64,000 nt of DNA from Pyxicephalus adspersus (Eukaryota; Chordata; Amphibia; Anura; Pyxicephalidae): assembly GCF_032062135.1 (NCBI RefSeq), contig NC_092859.1, forward strand, positions 68,624,637 to 68,688,636, read 5' to 3'. The notes beneath the pieces were generated by a model. That model ran no database searches, had not been told where the DNA came from, and worked only from the letters and a program-made list of their open reading frames with translations. Positions 20,640 to 32,678 of this stretch are shown piece by piece (positions within the stretch are counted from its first letter, which is position 1; each line of letters starts with the position of its first letter). The position numbers and the translations under genes are program-made.

Positions 20640-22911
20640 CTTGCTTGACTTTTGGTATTCTTAGTGTATTTCTTTCAGATCTCTGCAATAATCAAGCATG
20701 AAATAATTCCTGCATGTTGCCTCTGTGAAGGTGTTTTTTTTTTTGTAGCAAAGACCAGTAAGTTATGTTTTCTTTTCTTGTGTAGAGTGGCTCTACGTAA
20801 GCCCGTTGGGGTTATTAAATATATATAAATAATGGTGAACTCTAAACACAAAAATGGTAATGTCCTTCTGTAGGACTGTCTAAGATTAACAACTTTACAA
20901 GCAAGTCAGGCCTGTATTTTAATAAATAAAAATTATACTAATACAACCCCATGTTTTTTTTTAAACTTATTCTCAGGTGATATACATTTCATTAGCTTTC
21001 CACAACTTCCGTGTTTCTGTATGAAGTTTGTTATGCTATGCTTCTTATCATATGTTTGCAATGTTTGCAGACTTTATTGGAAACAGGTGTGGTGAATGGG
21101 CCATGGTCAGCTCCTGCTGATCAGGAAACAGTATCCATCTCAACACTGTATGTGGTTATCTGAAAAAAGTCCCTATAATTAATCTTCATCACCCCCATGC
21201 TGATTACCAAAGCATGAAGAAAACTTTTTTTTATAAAAACCTAGGTATCACCTAGGTTGTTGTCTTCCTGTTGTACACTATTGCATCTGAGGTGCTTCTT
21301 TTTTCTATAAGTTCTTTCTATCTTGCGATTAAGGGCCGCAGTACTAACACACTCTTTAGATAAATGATAAAGGGTAAAACAATAACAATAACAATAATAA
21401 GATTTAAAAAAAAAACAATATTTGTGGATTGACTTTAAGCTTCATTGACATTTAAAGGTATTTAATTGTTGTCTAAATACTCTTGTCAAATTCTCTTGTG
21501 CATTTTTTATCATTAACGGTGAACCCTTAGATAAGCAAATATTGTTTAATACAAGGGAAATGTATATTCTTACTTAAATCTTAGTGTACTTTTGTGTTTC
21601 TTCCACATTTTTGTGGTAATCCTGCAAAAAACTCTGACTCTCTGACAGCTTCTTGAAATAAGATGAATCGCTGCTACTCTCTTCCCCTATGCAGGGAGTA
21701 TCCACCCCCTGTAGTTTCCTGCAGGAGCAGGAGAAAACCTACTTGTTTCCACTAACAACACTGCTCTGTTATATGCAGCACAGTAATGATATCACTGCTA
21801 CTTTTTATTGTAATAACAAGGTTTGCAAAGGTGTTTTGCACACACAAAGTAATAATAGGACACAACTGATAATCAGTAAATCTTGCTTTTAACAGATACA
21901 TTCAACATACTTTTCTATAAAGAATTTCTAACTTTTATGTATATCCACATACAGTTTCTTTCCAGAATTTACAATTCCAGAATGTAAAAAATAGCCATCA
22001 AACTTTCTCTATACATATATACATTTGCTCTTAGTTTTATAGTCATTATGTATGGTAACTAGGATGTATGTTGTTATTATGTCCATGTCCATCTATAGTA
22101 TTAAGCTCCTATTATTTCCCCTGGTCTTTGTAAAAGATTGTAACAATCTGGACATTACTGGATATGTTTTGCATTAATGCCTATTTATGGTTGATTTTCA
22201 CTTTAGAGTAATATTGATCTTCTTACTTCTATTCATTGCTGCCATTAGTAAACAACACTACTTTTGTAAATCTGCAAATAGGAAGACACCTGGCATCACA
22301 CAGACATCTGGCATCTCTACAAAGATGCCAAGACAAATGAGAAAGAACAAAGTCGGTGTATGTAGAAAGGAGCTAAAATGACACTTACCACAGCAGGTGA
22401 ACTGGATAGATAGCAGAGGAATAGTAACAATAGAGCAAAAAGGTCTAATAAGTTACTATCCACTGTGTCTACCCAATGTAGTGTTCACATGAGATACTGA
22501 ATGACAAGAATGTTTTTTAAGCTTGTGCAAGGGAGCTGACAGCCTAAGTCAATATATATAAATATGCTATATTGGTCATGACTTTCTAAGTTAACACACA
22601 GCAAAAATTGCTTTATTGCAAATGTTTTTATTTTTTAATGCAATTTCCAAATGTTTACTGGAAAAACCAATAATCATATGAAAGCTGTTCATAGATACAA
22701 GCTTTGCAAAAAAGTTAAAAGGATGCAATACAGTGCAATACAGTGGCACGGATACAGACCTATGGGTAGACTTTGGACGTAGACCTCCCTTTCTGTGGCA
22801 ACCCTGCTTTGCTACCTATCGTCTTTTAGATACTAGTCTATGGGCTCAAGTGCTTCTTTTTGATAAGGCATTTGCCATTTTAGGGCTAGCTCTGTCACTT
22901 CAATAGCCCCC
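20640..22911. other. AT-rich spacer without recognisable genes
   Basis: No conserved coding frame, transposon terminus or RNA gene was recognised. There are simple A- and T-rich tracts near 20738-20748, 21235 and 21408-21418, and a CAATAACAATAA-type run near 21377-21400. Confidence 0.5.
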
Positions 22912-23690
22912 TGTAATGCGCCTGGGCACACAAACCACAATCAACTCCAGATATCCTTCAATCACGCTTTATTTACCGTCATAAAGCACGACAAGGGTTA
23001 AGTCCAAATAAGCGAAGTACAAGAGGGTAAGGCAAAGGCAGGTCAAGAACAATCTGAGGTCAGGGCAGGCAGCAGGCAGAATGGTCATTAACAATCCGAG
23101 GTCAGGGCAGGCAGAGTTCAGGCAGAGTCAGGTTCAGACTAGGTCGCTATGGAGATGACAAAAGGAGATAAGCATAAACTAATACAAGAACGCACCCTAG
23201 CACACTGTGTTCACAGAGGCTTATAGCGGGCAATGGTGTACAGGACAGGCTCTCCTTAATTGGCCAGAGTGACCAATGACCTTGCGCCACCTGGCGCCAT
23301 CTGAGAGTGACTGAATCCGATTGGCCGCAGGGATTTCAAACTAACTATGTCCCGCGGCGAGGCAGCCGAGTGCCACCCCCTCGGGGGGTACAAGAGGGAC
23401 GCATATTAGCACACGCACCTCTTCCCACAACACCCCTGGGACGTGCACTACTTTGCACATGGAAAGGAGTGCTGAGAGCAGGATATGCAGTAACCACATC
23501 TGAAGGGATGCAAGGGATGCTGCCTGGCTGAACAGTAGTTTGGCCAGGACGGATCCCTCCGCCTGCAGAGAGAGACACGCTGCGAGCAGAGCAGCAGCCT
23601 CGGCCATGCTGCCTGCTACAGTGGCGTCTCCCCCTGCGGCTGGGGTCCCCAGGGACGCCGCAGGCTCGCAGGACGGGTAAGTTCCTTACA
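22912..23690 (-). mobile_element. Probable solo LTR (Ty3/gypsy-like)
   Basis: The 779-bp unit is bounded by TGTAA and TTACA, the inverted TG...CA ends of LTRs. Read on the minus strand it has a GC- and CpG-rich first half (23690-23340), a TATAAGCC box at 23226-23219, a short internal duplication and an AATAAA signal at 22973-22968 about 60 bp before the end, the expected U3-R-U5 order. The flanking five bases (GGAGG and GGGGG on the minus strand) agree at four of five, consistent with a worn target duplication. No primer-binding site or internal domain adjoins it, so it is taken as a solo LTR left by recombination. Small frames inside are chance. Confidence 0.55.
23048..23114. repeat. 42-bp period duplication inside the LTR
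   Basis: AACAATCTGAGGTCAGGGCA (from 23048) recurs as AACAATCCGAGGTCAGGGCA (from 23090), each followed by GGCAG. The partial tandem duplication lies between the TATA box and the poly(A) signal of the putative LTR. Confidence 0.8.
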
Positions 23691-23779
23691 CCTCCCTTTT
23701 ACATCAGGGGCACTTTTTTAAATTAGAGTCTCTCCACCTTCAAATCAGTGTTCCCTTTTCAAATCAGAATATAAACCCT

Positions 23780-24215
23780 TTAACCCCCTAGCGGTATAGT
23801 GTGACTTGGGGTGAATTTTAATTGCAAAAAGCGGTAATCCCGAGTCACACTCGGGGCCGCTAAAAATAATAAAAAACCCCACTTACCTTGTTCGTTTGGC
23901 ATCCGGCATCCTGCTCGTCCGCCCAGATCCTCGGGCGGCGTCCTCTTTTTCTGATCTTCTCCCAACAAATGCAGGGATGTTCTCCAGGCAGACAACCCAT
24001 AAAAAAAGGGTGCAGCACCGCCCCCTAATTCTCGAGAGCAAAGCCTCCTGGGATACCTATGTCAAGCATCCCGGGAGGCTCTTGGGTGCTCCTTCTGCGC
24101 ATGCCAGAGCATCTCAGGCATGCACAGAAGGAGCCCTTTAGCCAAAAGGGAAAAAAATTGCCAATCTCACGCATGCGCAGTGAGATTGGCAAGTTTTCTT
24201 CCCAAATATAAGAGA
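23780..24215. mobile_element. TTAA-type MITE (piggyBac-like end)
   Basis: The left end is TTAA followed by CCCCCTAGCGGTA, the layout of piggyBac-like MITEs. Inside, GTGTGACTTGGGG and CCGAGTCACAC (23798-23853) form an inverted pair. A hairpin around GCCTCCTGGGATA / ATCCCGGGAGGCT lies at 24043-24080 and an inverted pair TTGCCAATCTCA / TGAGATTGGCAA at 24159-24192 flanks CGCATGCGCA. The right end is not clear. The central motifs recur at 39888-39930, 41213-41250 and partly at 50340-50480, so this is one dispersed family or a set of related families. Confidence 0.5.
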
Positions 24216-24515
24216 GAGAGGAAAGTGCGTAACTCCTATTGCTTTATCAGTATATTGTTTGCCTACCCCAGGGATAATATATCAAAAAAAGAAAGACAAT
24301 GAGAAAAGACTGGGGTTTTGAGTGGCTAAACTTTAAAATATATTTAGTATGAATGCTTATGTGCCATATCAGTATTTACAATATTTACAATGATGATATA
24401 TTGAACAGGTAAAATAAGGTTGGCTCTCCTGTGCGAAGACACAAATGAGAATGCCAGGTTTGCGAAAAAAAGGCCACCTGACTAAATATTATTAGTAGGA
24501 ATGATAATTGTCTAA

Positions 24516-24554
24516 ATTCCAATGCGTTTCGCCCATCGGCCTTCCTCAGGGCAT
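24516..24554 (-). ncRNA. Hammerhead-ribozyme-like motif, copy 3
   Basis: On the minus strand CTGAGGA (24549-24543) is followed by the extra A, a stem II of G-C, C-G, C-G with one G-G mismatch and a GAT loop, GAAA (24530-24527), a weak stem III and the permitted triplet ATT. Stem I is ATGCC (24554-24550) with GGAAT (24520-24516), four of five pairs, a different sequence from copy 1 but still pairing. The structure is inferred from sequence only. Confidence 0.35.
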
Positions 24555-24709
24555 ATGTAGAGACTATTCAAACGACTGTAAGCAAAGTAAAATTGGATGT
24601 TTAAGCAATCACATATACTTTTCAAGATTAGATGATTATTCACAATTACCAATACCTAAAGTATATAATGAATATTGGTGGTAATAGTTATAATAACTTA
24701 AAGAGTACA

Positions 24710-24771
24710 AAAGAAAACATGGGGTACGAAAACAGAGTTACCCTATTCTTTTCGTACCCTATGTTTTCTTT
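24710..24771. repeat. Hairpin with 23-bp arms
   Basis: 24710-24732 (AAAGAAAACATGGGGTACGA...) and 24749-24771 are reverse complements with one mismatch, separated by 16 bases. There is no coding content. It lies close to the hammerhead-like copy 3 but the two need not be connected. Confidence 0.8.
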
Positions 24772-25149
24772 AAGTAGTTAGTCTAATAAAAAGGTAATAC
24801 AGGCAACCAAACATAATTTTAATAGAGAATCAAAGAGACTTACAATATGATGGTTTACTAGTAGTGTTCAAGCATTCCTTTATATCTGAATTCATTTCAG
24901 AATTACTCTAAAAGACAATCAGGTTTAAATATTGGAAGTAGTAATTTGAGGGTAGTCTTGTTCAATTAAACATTAATCAGAAACAGAAGGTGTGAAGGTG
25001 GTAACTAATAATGATCGTTTAATATAGACTTTAATAAGGAATGGTTGGTTGGAAATGAATTCAAATTATAACATATGAATCAGATATGTTATTATCATTA
25101 TTATATATAAATGTTGGCTAAAAAACTTTTTCAGCATTCTGACACAGCA

Positions 25150-25446
25150 ATGTAAAAGGTAAAACTAAAGTTATTTTAAAACCATTTTTAAAAATATTTA
25201 TCTATACTTCAAGTTTTTTTCCCATCTACCTCCCCCGATTTCGCGCCTGGGTCGTGTGACGTAAAAACAGGGACCCGGAAAAAGAAGAGAACATGGCGGC
25301 ACCCAGAGCGCTGGCCCGAAGACGAATGCCGGGACGACGCGGGACGTGATGGAAGAGACCTCTGGACTGATCGACAGCCCTGCAGGATTGAAGGTAAGTG
25401 TATTTTTTTTTGTTTTGGGAGACTTTTCAGTTTACTTCCTCTTTAA
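25150..25446. mobile_element. Candidate TTAA MITE with CpG-rich core
   Basis: The right end reads GTTTACTTCCTCTTTAA (to 25446); its reverse complement TTAAAGAGGAAGTAAAC resembles the left ends at 39579 (TTAAAGCCGAGGTAAAC) and, more loosely, 40893 (TTAAAGAGGAAC). The left end near 25150 (AAAGGTAAAACTAAAG) is a diverged match and lacks a clean TTAA. The core at 25240-25400 is CpG-rich and contains ACATGGCGGCACCC. Boundaries on the left are uncertain. Confidence 0.4.
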
Positions 25447-26040
25447 GTAATAGTGCACCCTTCTGCTAGGGCTAGCCCATGCTACAGGGGTTAAATGCAT
25501 CTTTATCCTTAGGTTTATTGTAAATAGCATCTGTTACACACCTTGCTCCCCTGGCAGTCAGCATGCTACTCATCTCTCTACACAATCTGGGTTGTGGGTG
25601 GGCATAAGGTTTCCTCCTCTTAAAAAGCAATGCCTGAAACCACAGCCTGCAGGGACCTATGGCAAAGGCTACAGGGAGCTGGGTGCACAGAAGTAAGCCT
25701 GTAGGAAGAGTGGAATAAGTAAAAGTAATATATAGATCATTTACTCCTTGACATAAACAGAGATTTGACTGGTCAGTATGGGCCCCATCGCACTGCAGGG
25801 AAATGTTTTTCTCTAACTTAGAGTTCAGTTTTAAAATTTTTTTTTAGCTTTGATTTTTAATAGCCTTCCAAGTATTGGAGCTTTGCCTATTCAAAACAGT
25901 CCACCATAAGGGCACAGTGGGGACAATGGATATAATGAAAATTTTTACAGCTAAGCTTTAACACCATTACTAGGTTGCTTTGCCTAAGCATTGCTCTTTA
26001 TTTTTACTCTTCTTGAATATGATCATTGGGTGGGGGTATA
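25447..26040. other. Spacer without recognisable genes
   Basis: No conserved frame or element end was recognised between the MITE and the CR1 copy. Confidence 0.5.
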
Positions 26041-27345
26041 GTTAAAACGCAGTGACATTCACTGATAAATTCTTTACTAAGGCATTTGTACCCCACAGAC
26101 AGTTAATATGCAAGCTGAGGTCGATAAGTTTAGAAAAGTCAATCTGTAAATGGATAGAGAACTGGCCTAAAGATTGCATCCAGAAAGTTGTATTTATTGA
26201 TTCATACTCTAAATGGTCCAAGGTTATTAGTGGTGTACCCCAGGGTTCAGTGTTGGGACCTTTACTGTTTAACATCTTCATAAATGATATAGTTTTGGAT
26301 TAAAAGTACCATTTCTGTGTTTGCAGATGACACCAAACTATGTAATGGAATTATGTCCGTACAGGATGTCTATATTCTACAAGCAGACCTGGATGTACTG
26401 TTTGATTGGGCAGCCAAGTGGCAAATGACATTTAATATAGATAAATGTAAAGTTATGCACTTGGGAATTAACAACATGTATGCTTCATACTGTCTAGGGG
26501 GAATACATTTGGAGAAGTCAGAAATGGAAAAGGATCTGGGGGTTCATAGACCAATGCTTAGCTGCAATATCTAAAGCTAGCAAAGTACTTTCTTGTATTA
26601 AAAGAGGAAAAGACTGCAGAGATGGAGACATAATCCTGCCCCTGTACAAAGCATTGGTCAGACCACATCTGGAAAATGCAGTCCATTTTTGGGCACCAGC
26701 TCACAAAAAGGACATTGTGGAATTGGAGAGAGTGCAGAGAAGGGCAACTAAACTAATAAAAGCAATGGTGGAGCTCAGCTATGAGGAGAGATTAGCTGAA
26801 CTGAATCTATTCTCCCTTGAGAAGAGACATTTAAGGGGGGGTATGATCACCCTGTATAAATATATAAATGGTCCATATAGAGAACTCCCTTACTCATTAT
26901 TCACCTTGAAATCATTACAAAGAACAAGAGGGCACTCTTTGTGTCTGGAGGAAAAGAAGTTTAAGCTCCGGATAAGGAAGGGATTCTTCACTGTAAGGTC
27001 TGTGAAAATGTGGAATGGGCTCCATCAGGAAGTAGTTTCAGCAACTACTATAGATTGCTTTATGAAAAAGCTGGATGATTTCTAGAAGCACAGAATATAA
27101 CTGGGTAATAAAGCTTTAAAGTAAAAATAACAGAGACTGTTGATCCAGTGAACATCCGATTGCCTCATGGAATCAGGAAGGAATTTTTTCCCCTGTTGAA
27201 GCAAATTGTACCAGTGTTTTTTTGCCTTCCTCTGGACCAACTATGTCTATAGGGTTTTATATATGGGATATGTTTAGTTCCCTATTTGTTGAACCTTATG
27301 GACTTATGACTTTTTTCAACCTAACCTACTATGTAACTATTCCCT
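26041..27345 (+). mobile_element. CR1-type LINE, 5'-truncated copy
   Basis: The copy begins inside the reverse transcriptase at the KAF motif, runs through the RT C-terminus and ends in a 3' UTR closing with AACCTACTATGTAACTAT. The same 3' end appears on the other strand at 40066 onward. 5' truncation is normal for target-primed reverse transcription. It is the longest CR1 copy in the window and a good guide for the fragments at 7435-7985 and 40066-40780. Confidence 0.85.
26052..27085 (+). pseudogene. CR1 reverse transcriptase, broken C-terminal half
   Basis: Three frames together cover the RT. At 26052-26303: [15 protein letters not shown] and [20 protein letters not shown]. At 26317-26574: FADDTKLC (catalytic Asp pair), DLDVLFDWAAKWQMTFN and EKDLGV. 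At 26654-27085: [50 protein letters not shown] and MWNGLHQEVV, the CR1/L2 thumb and C-terminus. Frame breaks occur at about 26303 (stop after VLD) and 26574 (stop after SCNI, where part of the GVLVDHRL segment is altered). The catalytic FADD is intact but no full enzyme can be made. The 5' half with the endonuclease is absent. The minus-strand frame at 26042-26281 is a shadow. Confidence 0.85.
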
Positions 27346-27594
27346 GTGGAGAATCTTCCAGGTCCATTTATTTTAAATTGCAGTGATTGATTTTGATGAG
27401 TGTCTGATTCACTACTTTATAAATAAACCCCTACATGGTAAAAATAGACCTTTAATTACACATTTATAACTTTATTCTAATTATGCATTACTATTTTAGT
27501 ACCCCACCAATTGATGGAGTTTTGCCCATTCAAAAAGGAAGCAATAAAAGCTTCTGCATGTATGTTCAGGCATCATCACCAGGCTACTTTAACT

Positions 27595-27785
27595 AAACTT
27601 CAGTATTATTTGCATTGGTGGTAGCACTGGAAGGAAAAAATGCATATGCATTATAATGTCACTGGAAGAAGAAAATGTCCATTCATTGGTGGTTTCACTG
27701 GAAGGAAAACATCTGGCTCCATCTGTAGAGGAAAAATGCTGTTGTATTAGTGGGAGGAAAAATTCAGTCGTGTCAGTCTAAGATA
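27595..27785. repeat. Imperfect minisatellite, about 35-45 bp period
   Basis: Units built around CATTGGTGGT(A/T)..CACTGGAAGGAAAA recur four to five times with decay, at about 27614, 27655, 27684, 27718 and 27748. They are non-coding and contain GGAAGGAAAA- and GAGGAAAAA-type runs. Confidence 0.55.
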
Positions 27786-28279
27786 GACTGGTTCGGCTTG
27801 TGTATCAGTTTATTGGGTATGTTCTTTAAATGTGAAGGAAAATTATAGTGTTTTATAGTTTTAACTTGCTCACATGTTTACATTAAATATAACAGCATTT
27901 TCCTTATAGGGACTCTGTCAGCAAAAAAAATAAAATACTAAAAAGTTTACCTTTGGCCAGCCTTTAACTAACTTCTGTAACTACTGTGTTCTCTGATCTA
28001 GAGAATGTCAAGTAGATTCATAGTGATCAGAAGGTCTCTGGAAAAGTCACCCGGTGTAAGCCTTAATAAATTCTCACATTTCTCCCCACTCTACTGGCAA
28101 TTTTGTGAGTGCTTTTGCCCAAAACAGCACAGCTTTTACAATAACCAAATATTTAAGCTGGGTACATTCAATCTTATGGTAGAAATATACATAGGAGGCT
28201 TTTGCAGTCCACTGGTGTACACTTCTTCTATAGCATAGGGAAAGAAATTCCACCAAGTAGAAAGTAAAAAAAAATCAGA

Positions 28280-28631
28280 TACAGGTAGTCCCAGAGTTAA
28301 AATATCTGACATACGGACAACTCCTAGATACGAACAGGCTTCCCTGTTCCCTTGAGTGCAGGACAGAGGCCTGATGGGGGGAGGGCACAACTTGCTCCAG
28401 AAGGTAATGAATGTCTAGGCTCCATAAAGTTTTTTATTTTGTTTGTGATTCACAGTGAACTCACAGTGAGGATTTTGTACAGTAACTGATACCACCCTGC
28501 CTAATAATATGTTGAGACAAACATGTGTCCTAAATGCATAAAATAATCTACCTGTTCCAACTTACATACAAATTCAACTTAAGAAAAACCCTACAGTCCC
28601 TATTTCTAGTGTTACCAGGGGACTACCTGTA
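28280..28631. mobile_element. pogo/Tigger-like MITE with TA target duplications
   Basis: The 348-bp unit begins CAGGTAGTCCC (28282) and ends GGGGACTACCTG (28629), a near-perfect terminal inverted repeat, with TA on both sides (28280-28281 and 28630-28631). It is non-coding; the small minus-strand frame inside is chance. TIRs of this type and TA duplications fit a non-autonomous pogo/Tigger (Tc1/mariner superfamily) element. Confidence 0.75.
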
Positions 28632-29068
28632 CTTCACTTCCATTAGTACAAACACCTCTCAAACTATATTTTTCCTTTTTAATATTTATTAATTTTTATT
28701 TTGGCATGATAAAATGTATTTTCATGAATAGAATATTATCAAGAGGGGATCATACGGTAGGGTCTTCAGAATAGGACAAGATAAAGCCTTCACAATAGGG
28801 CAACAGACAGGAATTTCACTCTTCATCTAAAACTAAAATAAACATTTTGTCTGGAGGTAATATAACCAAAATAACAAATAACAGTGTAATACTTTAAAAT
28901 AAAATAAATAATTAGATAAATAAATTAGGGACATTTGCTAAAGGATTTGAGGAAATGCACACAGAAAAATGTGTGACAACTTACTTCAGTTTACTTCAGT
29001 TATTTAATTACGTAAAAAGTAAAACCCACTCTTTACTGTTTTCATCTTCATATATTGTTCCTAAAACA

Positions 29069-29072
<4 letters not shown>

Positions 29073-29116
<44 letters not shown>

Positions 29117-29132
29117 GTATATATATATATAT
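29073..29132. repeat. (AT)n microsatellite in two blocks
   Basis: Uninterrupted AT units run from 29073 to about 29113, then after AAATG a shorter block runs 29118-29132. A 101-codon frame runs through it but its Ile-Tyr repeat is only the translation of the tract. Confidence 0.9.
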
Positions 29133-29943
29133 TATTTTTTCAAACTATAATAGTATTTTTAAAACTAAAAAAGGAATTCAGTTTATTTGTTTTTATTAAT
29201 AAAAAATTAAGCTATACAAACTGTAATAAAAAGGTATCATATACCCCACATCTAAGCTAAAATTAATTTGGTCTGTGATCTATTTTCAAAATGCTTCAAT
29301 CTAGAAAAAAAGAACTTGATAGTGTTAAAAATATAATTTCATAATAATTTAACCACAATCAACTTACAGAGTATTAGGGTATCCACTTAATTAACCTTGA
29401 TTCAAAGCAAAACATTTGAATCTCATATTTTTAATGGCTTGTTTTTTAAAAGCAATGCAGTTTAAGGTAACAAGGCATGTTTCTAATAGAGTACATTGCT
29501 TACATAAATCTGCAAATTACTAGTGAAGCTAAAAGCATTCCATGTCCCTAGTAAACAAATTAAAACAATGTACCATGTGCACTTATAAAACCCTTCAATG
29601 TTCCAAATTGAAAAGGCTCTTGCCTTTCACCTGGGAGTTAAAGACTGTGGAGGGCTGAATGTTTCATCTAAATTTAATTTTATACAATCTGCTATAATAC
29701 ATTTCTTTAACATTCGGACATCTAAAGGAAAGACAGATGCATTTTATGATCATATGTTTTTAAAAAGCCTATATTTTATAAAATGTTTAACAAACTCTTT
29801 ATTTACCATCATATAACATAATATTTTTACAAAATATTGTAAAATTTAATATTCAGTTTTAAGTTGTTTTAAATTTATACATATTTTTATATATCAAAAA
29901 TGCCAGCCTGAAATGGAAACATTGCTGGCAGTGCTTTTTTATT

Positions 29944-29945
<2 letters not shown>

Positions 29946-29986
<41 letters not shown>
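29946..29986. repeat. (AT)n microsatellite
   Basis: About 20 AT units without interruption. Confidence 0.9.
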
Positions 29987-29989
<3 letters not shown>

Positions 29990-32646
29990 GATTGAATCAG
30001 GTTTGCTTTGCTTTATAGAAAGGAACAATGAACAAAGATTTCTTGAATGAAAGTTAACATTTATGTAATATACTGTTCTCAATTTTCTGCTTTGCCGTAG
30101 TATTTTATCATTTGAAAGTTACCATACAATTTATATATGTCCATGGCAGTTAGCATTTTAAAATTAAGGAACACACTTTTTAAAGAATTTGCCAACATAC
30201 ATACTTTACTAAGGTTGATTTATTATCAAAAAAACATTTATTTACTTTTTTTTAACAAACTATTAAAATTTGTTTTACCTTCAAAATACAATCATCTGGA
30301 AAAGACTGGGTACTCTTATTACTAAACTAAGTTAGTATGGAAATTACTAGCATAAGTTTAGTCTGTAGGTTATTTGTTACTTGATGCTTTTTTGTTACTA
30401 GATAAAATTGCAACTTCCAAAGCAAGAAGATTGCGGAAAATTTTAAATATTATGGTAAAGTTTCTTTATCTTTGTTTTTTTTTGTTGGTTCTATGTTCTA
30501 AATGGTGTCTTGATTAGCTAAAATGAAAAAATATATATTATTTCCAAGATTCTAAACTGATAGCAAAAAGAGGCAAAATTGTCAAACTAAGTTTCATTGC
30601 TAAACCAAACTGTTCCTATAACATTGATTTGTAGCCATAAACAAACTATGCCACATTTGAAATAAAATAAATGGGTTTAAATTATTGACTTCCAAAATAT
30701 TAGGTAGCATTGCAGCATAGCAGCAGCACAAAAATTATTCAAAGTAAGCGTTGTCCTAGAGAAGAATATTTTAATGCCCCTACATTTTACATAAAATCTA
30801 TATAAAACTATTGAGACATTTTTTTTATTCTTTTACTAACGTTGGAAATTTACAGGTACCTGGAACAAAAAGGAAACCAACACAAATGAAACATCTGAAT
30901 TGTATTTTGATACCATTTCTGGTATGCCAGAGATATGTAATATTCACTCATATGTAAGGAATCCACCAATATTCCTTCTTTAGGTAACACACAAAATGTA
31001 AGTCACATGAGAAACTTACAGAAGGGATAAGAAAACCAAATGTCAGCCAACTAGTAAAAAAAATGATTAACCTTATTTCACTCAATTTCATTTTTTTTAT
31101 GTTCTAACATGATATTGCATAAACTTTCATACAAATAAATACAAAATATTGGCATTTGGAAACCATTATTCCATATGTACAGGTTTTGAAGCTTTAAAGG
31201 CAGTAAAACACCATAAAATGTTGCTGTTTTACCATACTGGGGAAATGTAATGTCCTAGAATGTTAGAATCTCCAGTTCCTGAACAAAATCAGACATTTAC
31301 ATTGCTGTGTTTTACAGGTATATATATTACCACAAGGCCCATTACCTTCATTAACCCATTATGGTGTCTTTCATTTTTAATAGAACCCCAACAAACTAAG
31401 GCAACTATCATGCATCATGCAAATCTGCATATTTCTTACTTTTTTTATTGTCTGCTCTGTTGCATTGGTAGCCCATTCAAAAGGAATAGGTCAACTTAAT
31501 GTAACTATGTGAACGCATTGCACAAAGAATCTTAACATAAAGCACAATAATGAGATGTAATGGGCCCTATAACATTTCCCAATACAAATCTTGGGTCAGT
31601 TAGAGTTTGTAACTCATACAAAAACAAAACATACAAAAGCTCATTGAATCATTTCATACAATTAAAGCATAGCTATGACCTGATATCTTTGCAATCACTG
31701 CATCCACATTCAATACAAACTTTAAATTACAGAGTAGAATAATTTAGGAATATTAATGTCCTGAATTATTTTTCTATATTCTCTACTAGCCAGATTACAT
31801 TTTTATTACATGTATTTGATTATGCATGTAAGAATATTGATGGCAAAAGATGAGTTCTGGCTGGTAAAATGACAACATTTGGGAAAGCTCAAATCAAAAT
31901 AATAACATTTTGGTATACTTGATGCAGAGTTTTGGAAGGTTTCTTGCAAATGATCAGCAAAACCTCATATGTGGTTACAGGATAACATTTTAAATTGAAT
32001 TGAAATTTAAATTGAAGTGAAAAACTAGTTACACATTTAAAGCAAATATGTGATTAGAAGATGTGTTTAAAATGCATCTAAATAATTAGTATAAATAGCC
32101 TAACTAAATAAATAGCCTGCTAAATAAAAAGTATAGGCATGACAAGAATAAGAGGTTGGTTGTCAGTGTTGCGCATCCATAACTGAATTATCTGATTTTG
32201 GTAAAGTATTATCCTGTTGTTAGCATTTGAAGTGTTCAATGGATATGAAGAGCTGCTTCTAGGCATAGGCAACATAGGTGAATTTCTTAGGGTACCACCT
32301 AATGGAGTGGCACCCCACCAGCTCCCCTCACCCAATAACCTGTCTCCCTTCTTTTAACCAAAGCTACTGCTCCCTCTCTTTCAACTATATGTATACTAGC
32401 CCAGGGGCATGTAGTGTAATAGCTACAGCTTACCTGTTCAGCTCCCACAAATTAATTTGTAAAGATTTGATCCCGCAGATGTAATGTGCTGGGATTGGAC
32501 ATCACATATGAATCTGACAAACACAGGATCAGGTAAGCTGTGATCATTACACTATGTTTACCTGCACTCTTTTTACATAGTAGAGGAGAAAGGGTAGACG
32601 CTGCTTTGGTTTGCAAAGTTGCCAGGTAGTGTAAGTGCATTGGTCA

Positions 32647-32678
32647 GGTGGGGGGGTGGGGGCGGGGGGAGGGGTTGG
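32647..32678 (+). other. G-rich tract with G-quadruplex potential
   Basis: Within 32 bases there are runs of 7, 5, 6 and 4 G separated by single bases (GGGGGGGTGGGGGCGGGGGG then AGGGG). Four such runs with one-base loops fit the G-quadruplex pattern strongly. It stands alone in very AT-rich DNA. Confidence 0.8.

Noticed and set aside
17172..20664. Plus-strand frames of 60-159 codons
   Set aside because: They overlap the minus-strand Ngaro domains and are shadows of its GC-richer coding sequence.
29041..29135. Array-like AT repeats as a CRISPR
   Set aside because: They are simple dinucleotide tracts without spacers, in a eukaryotic context.
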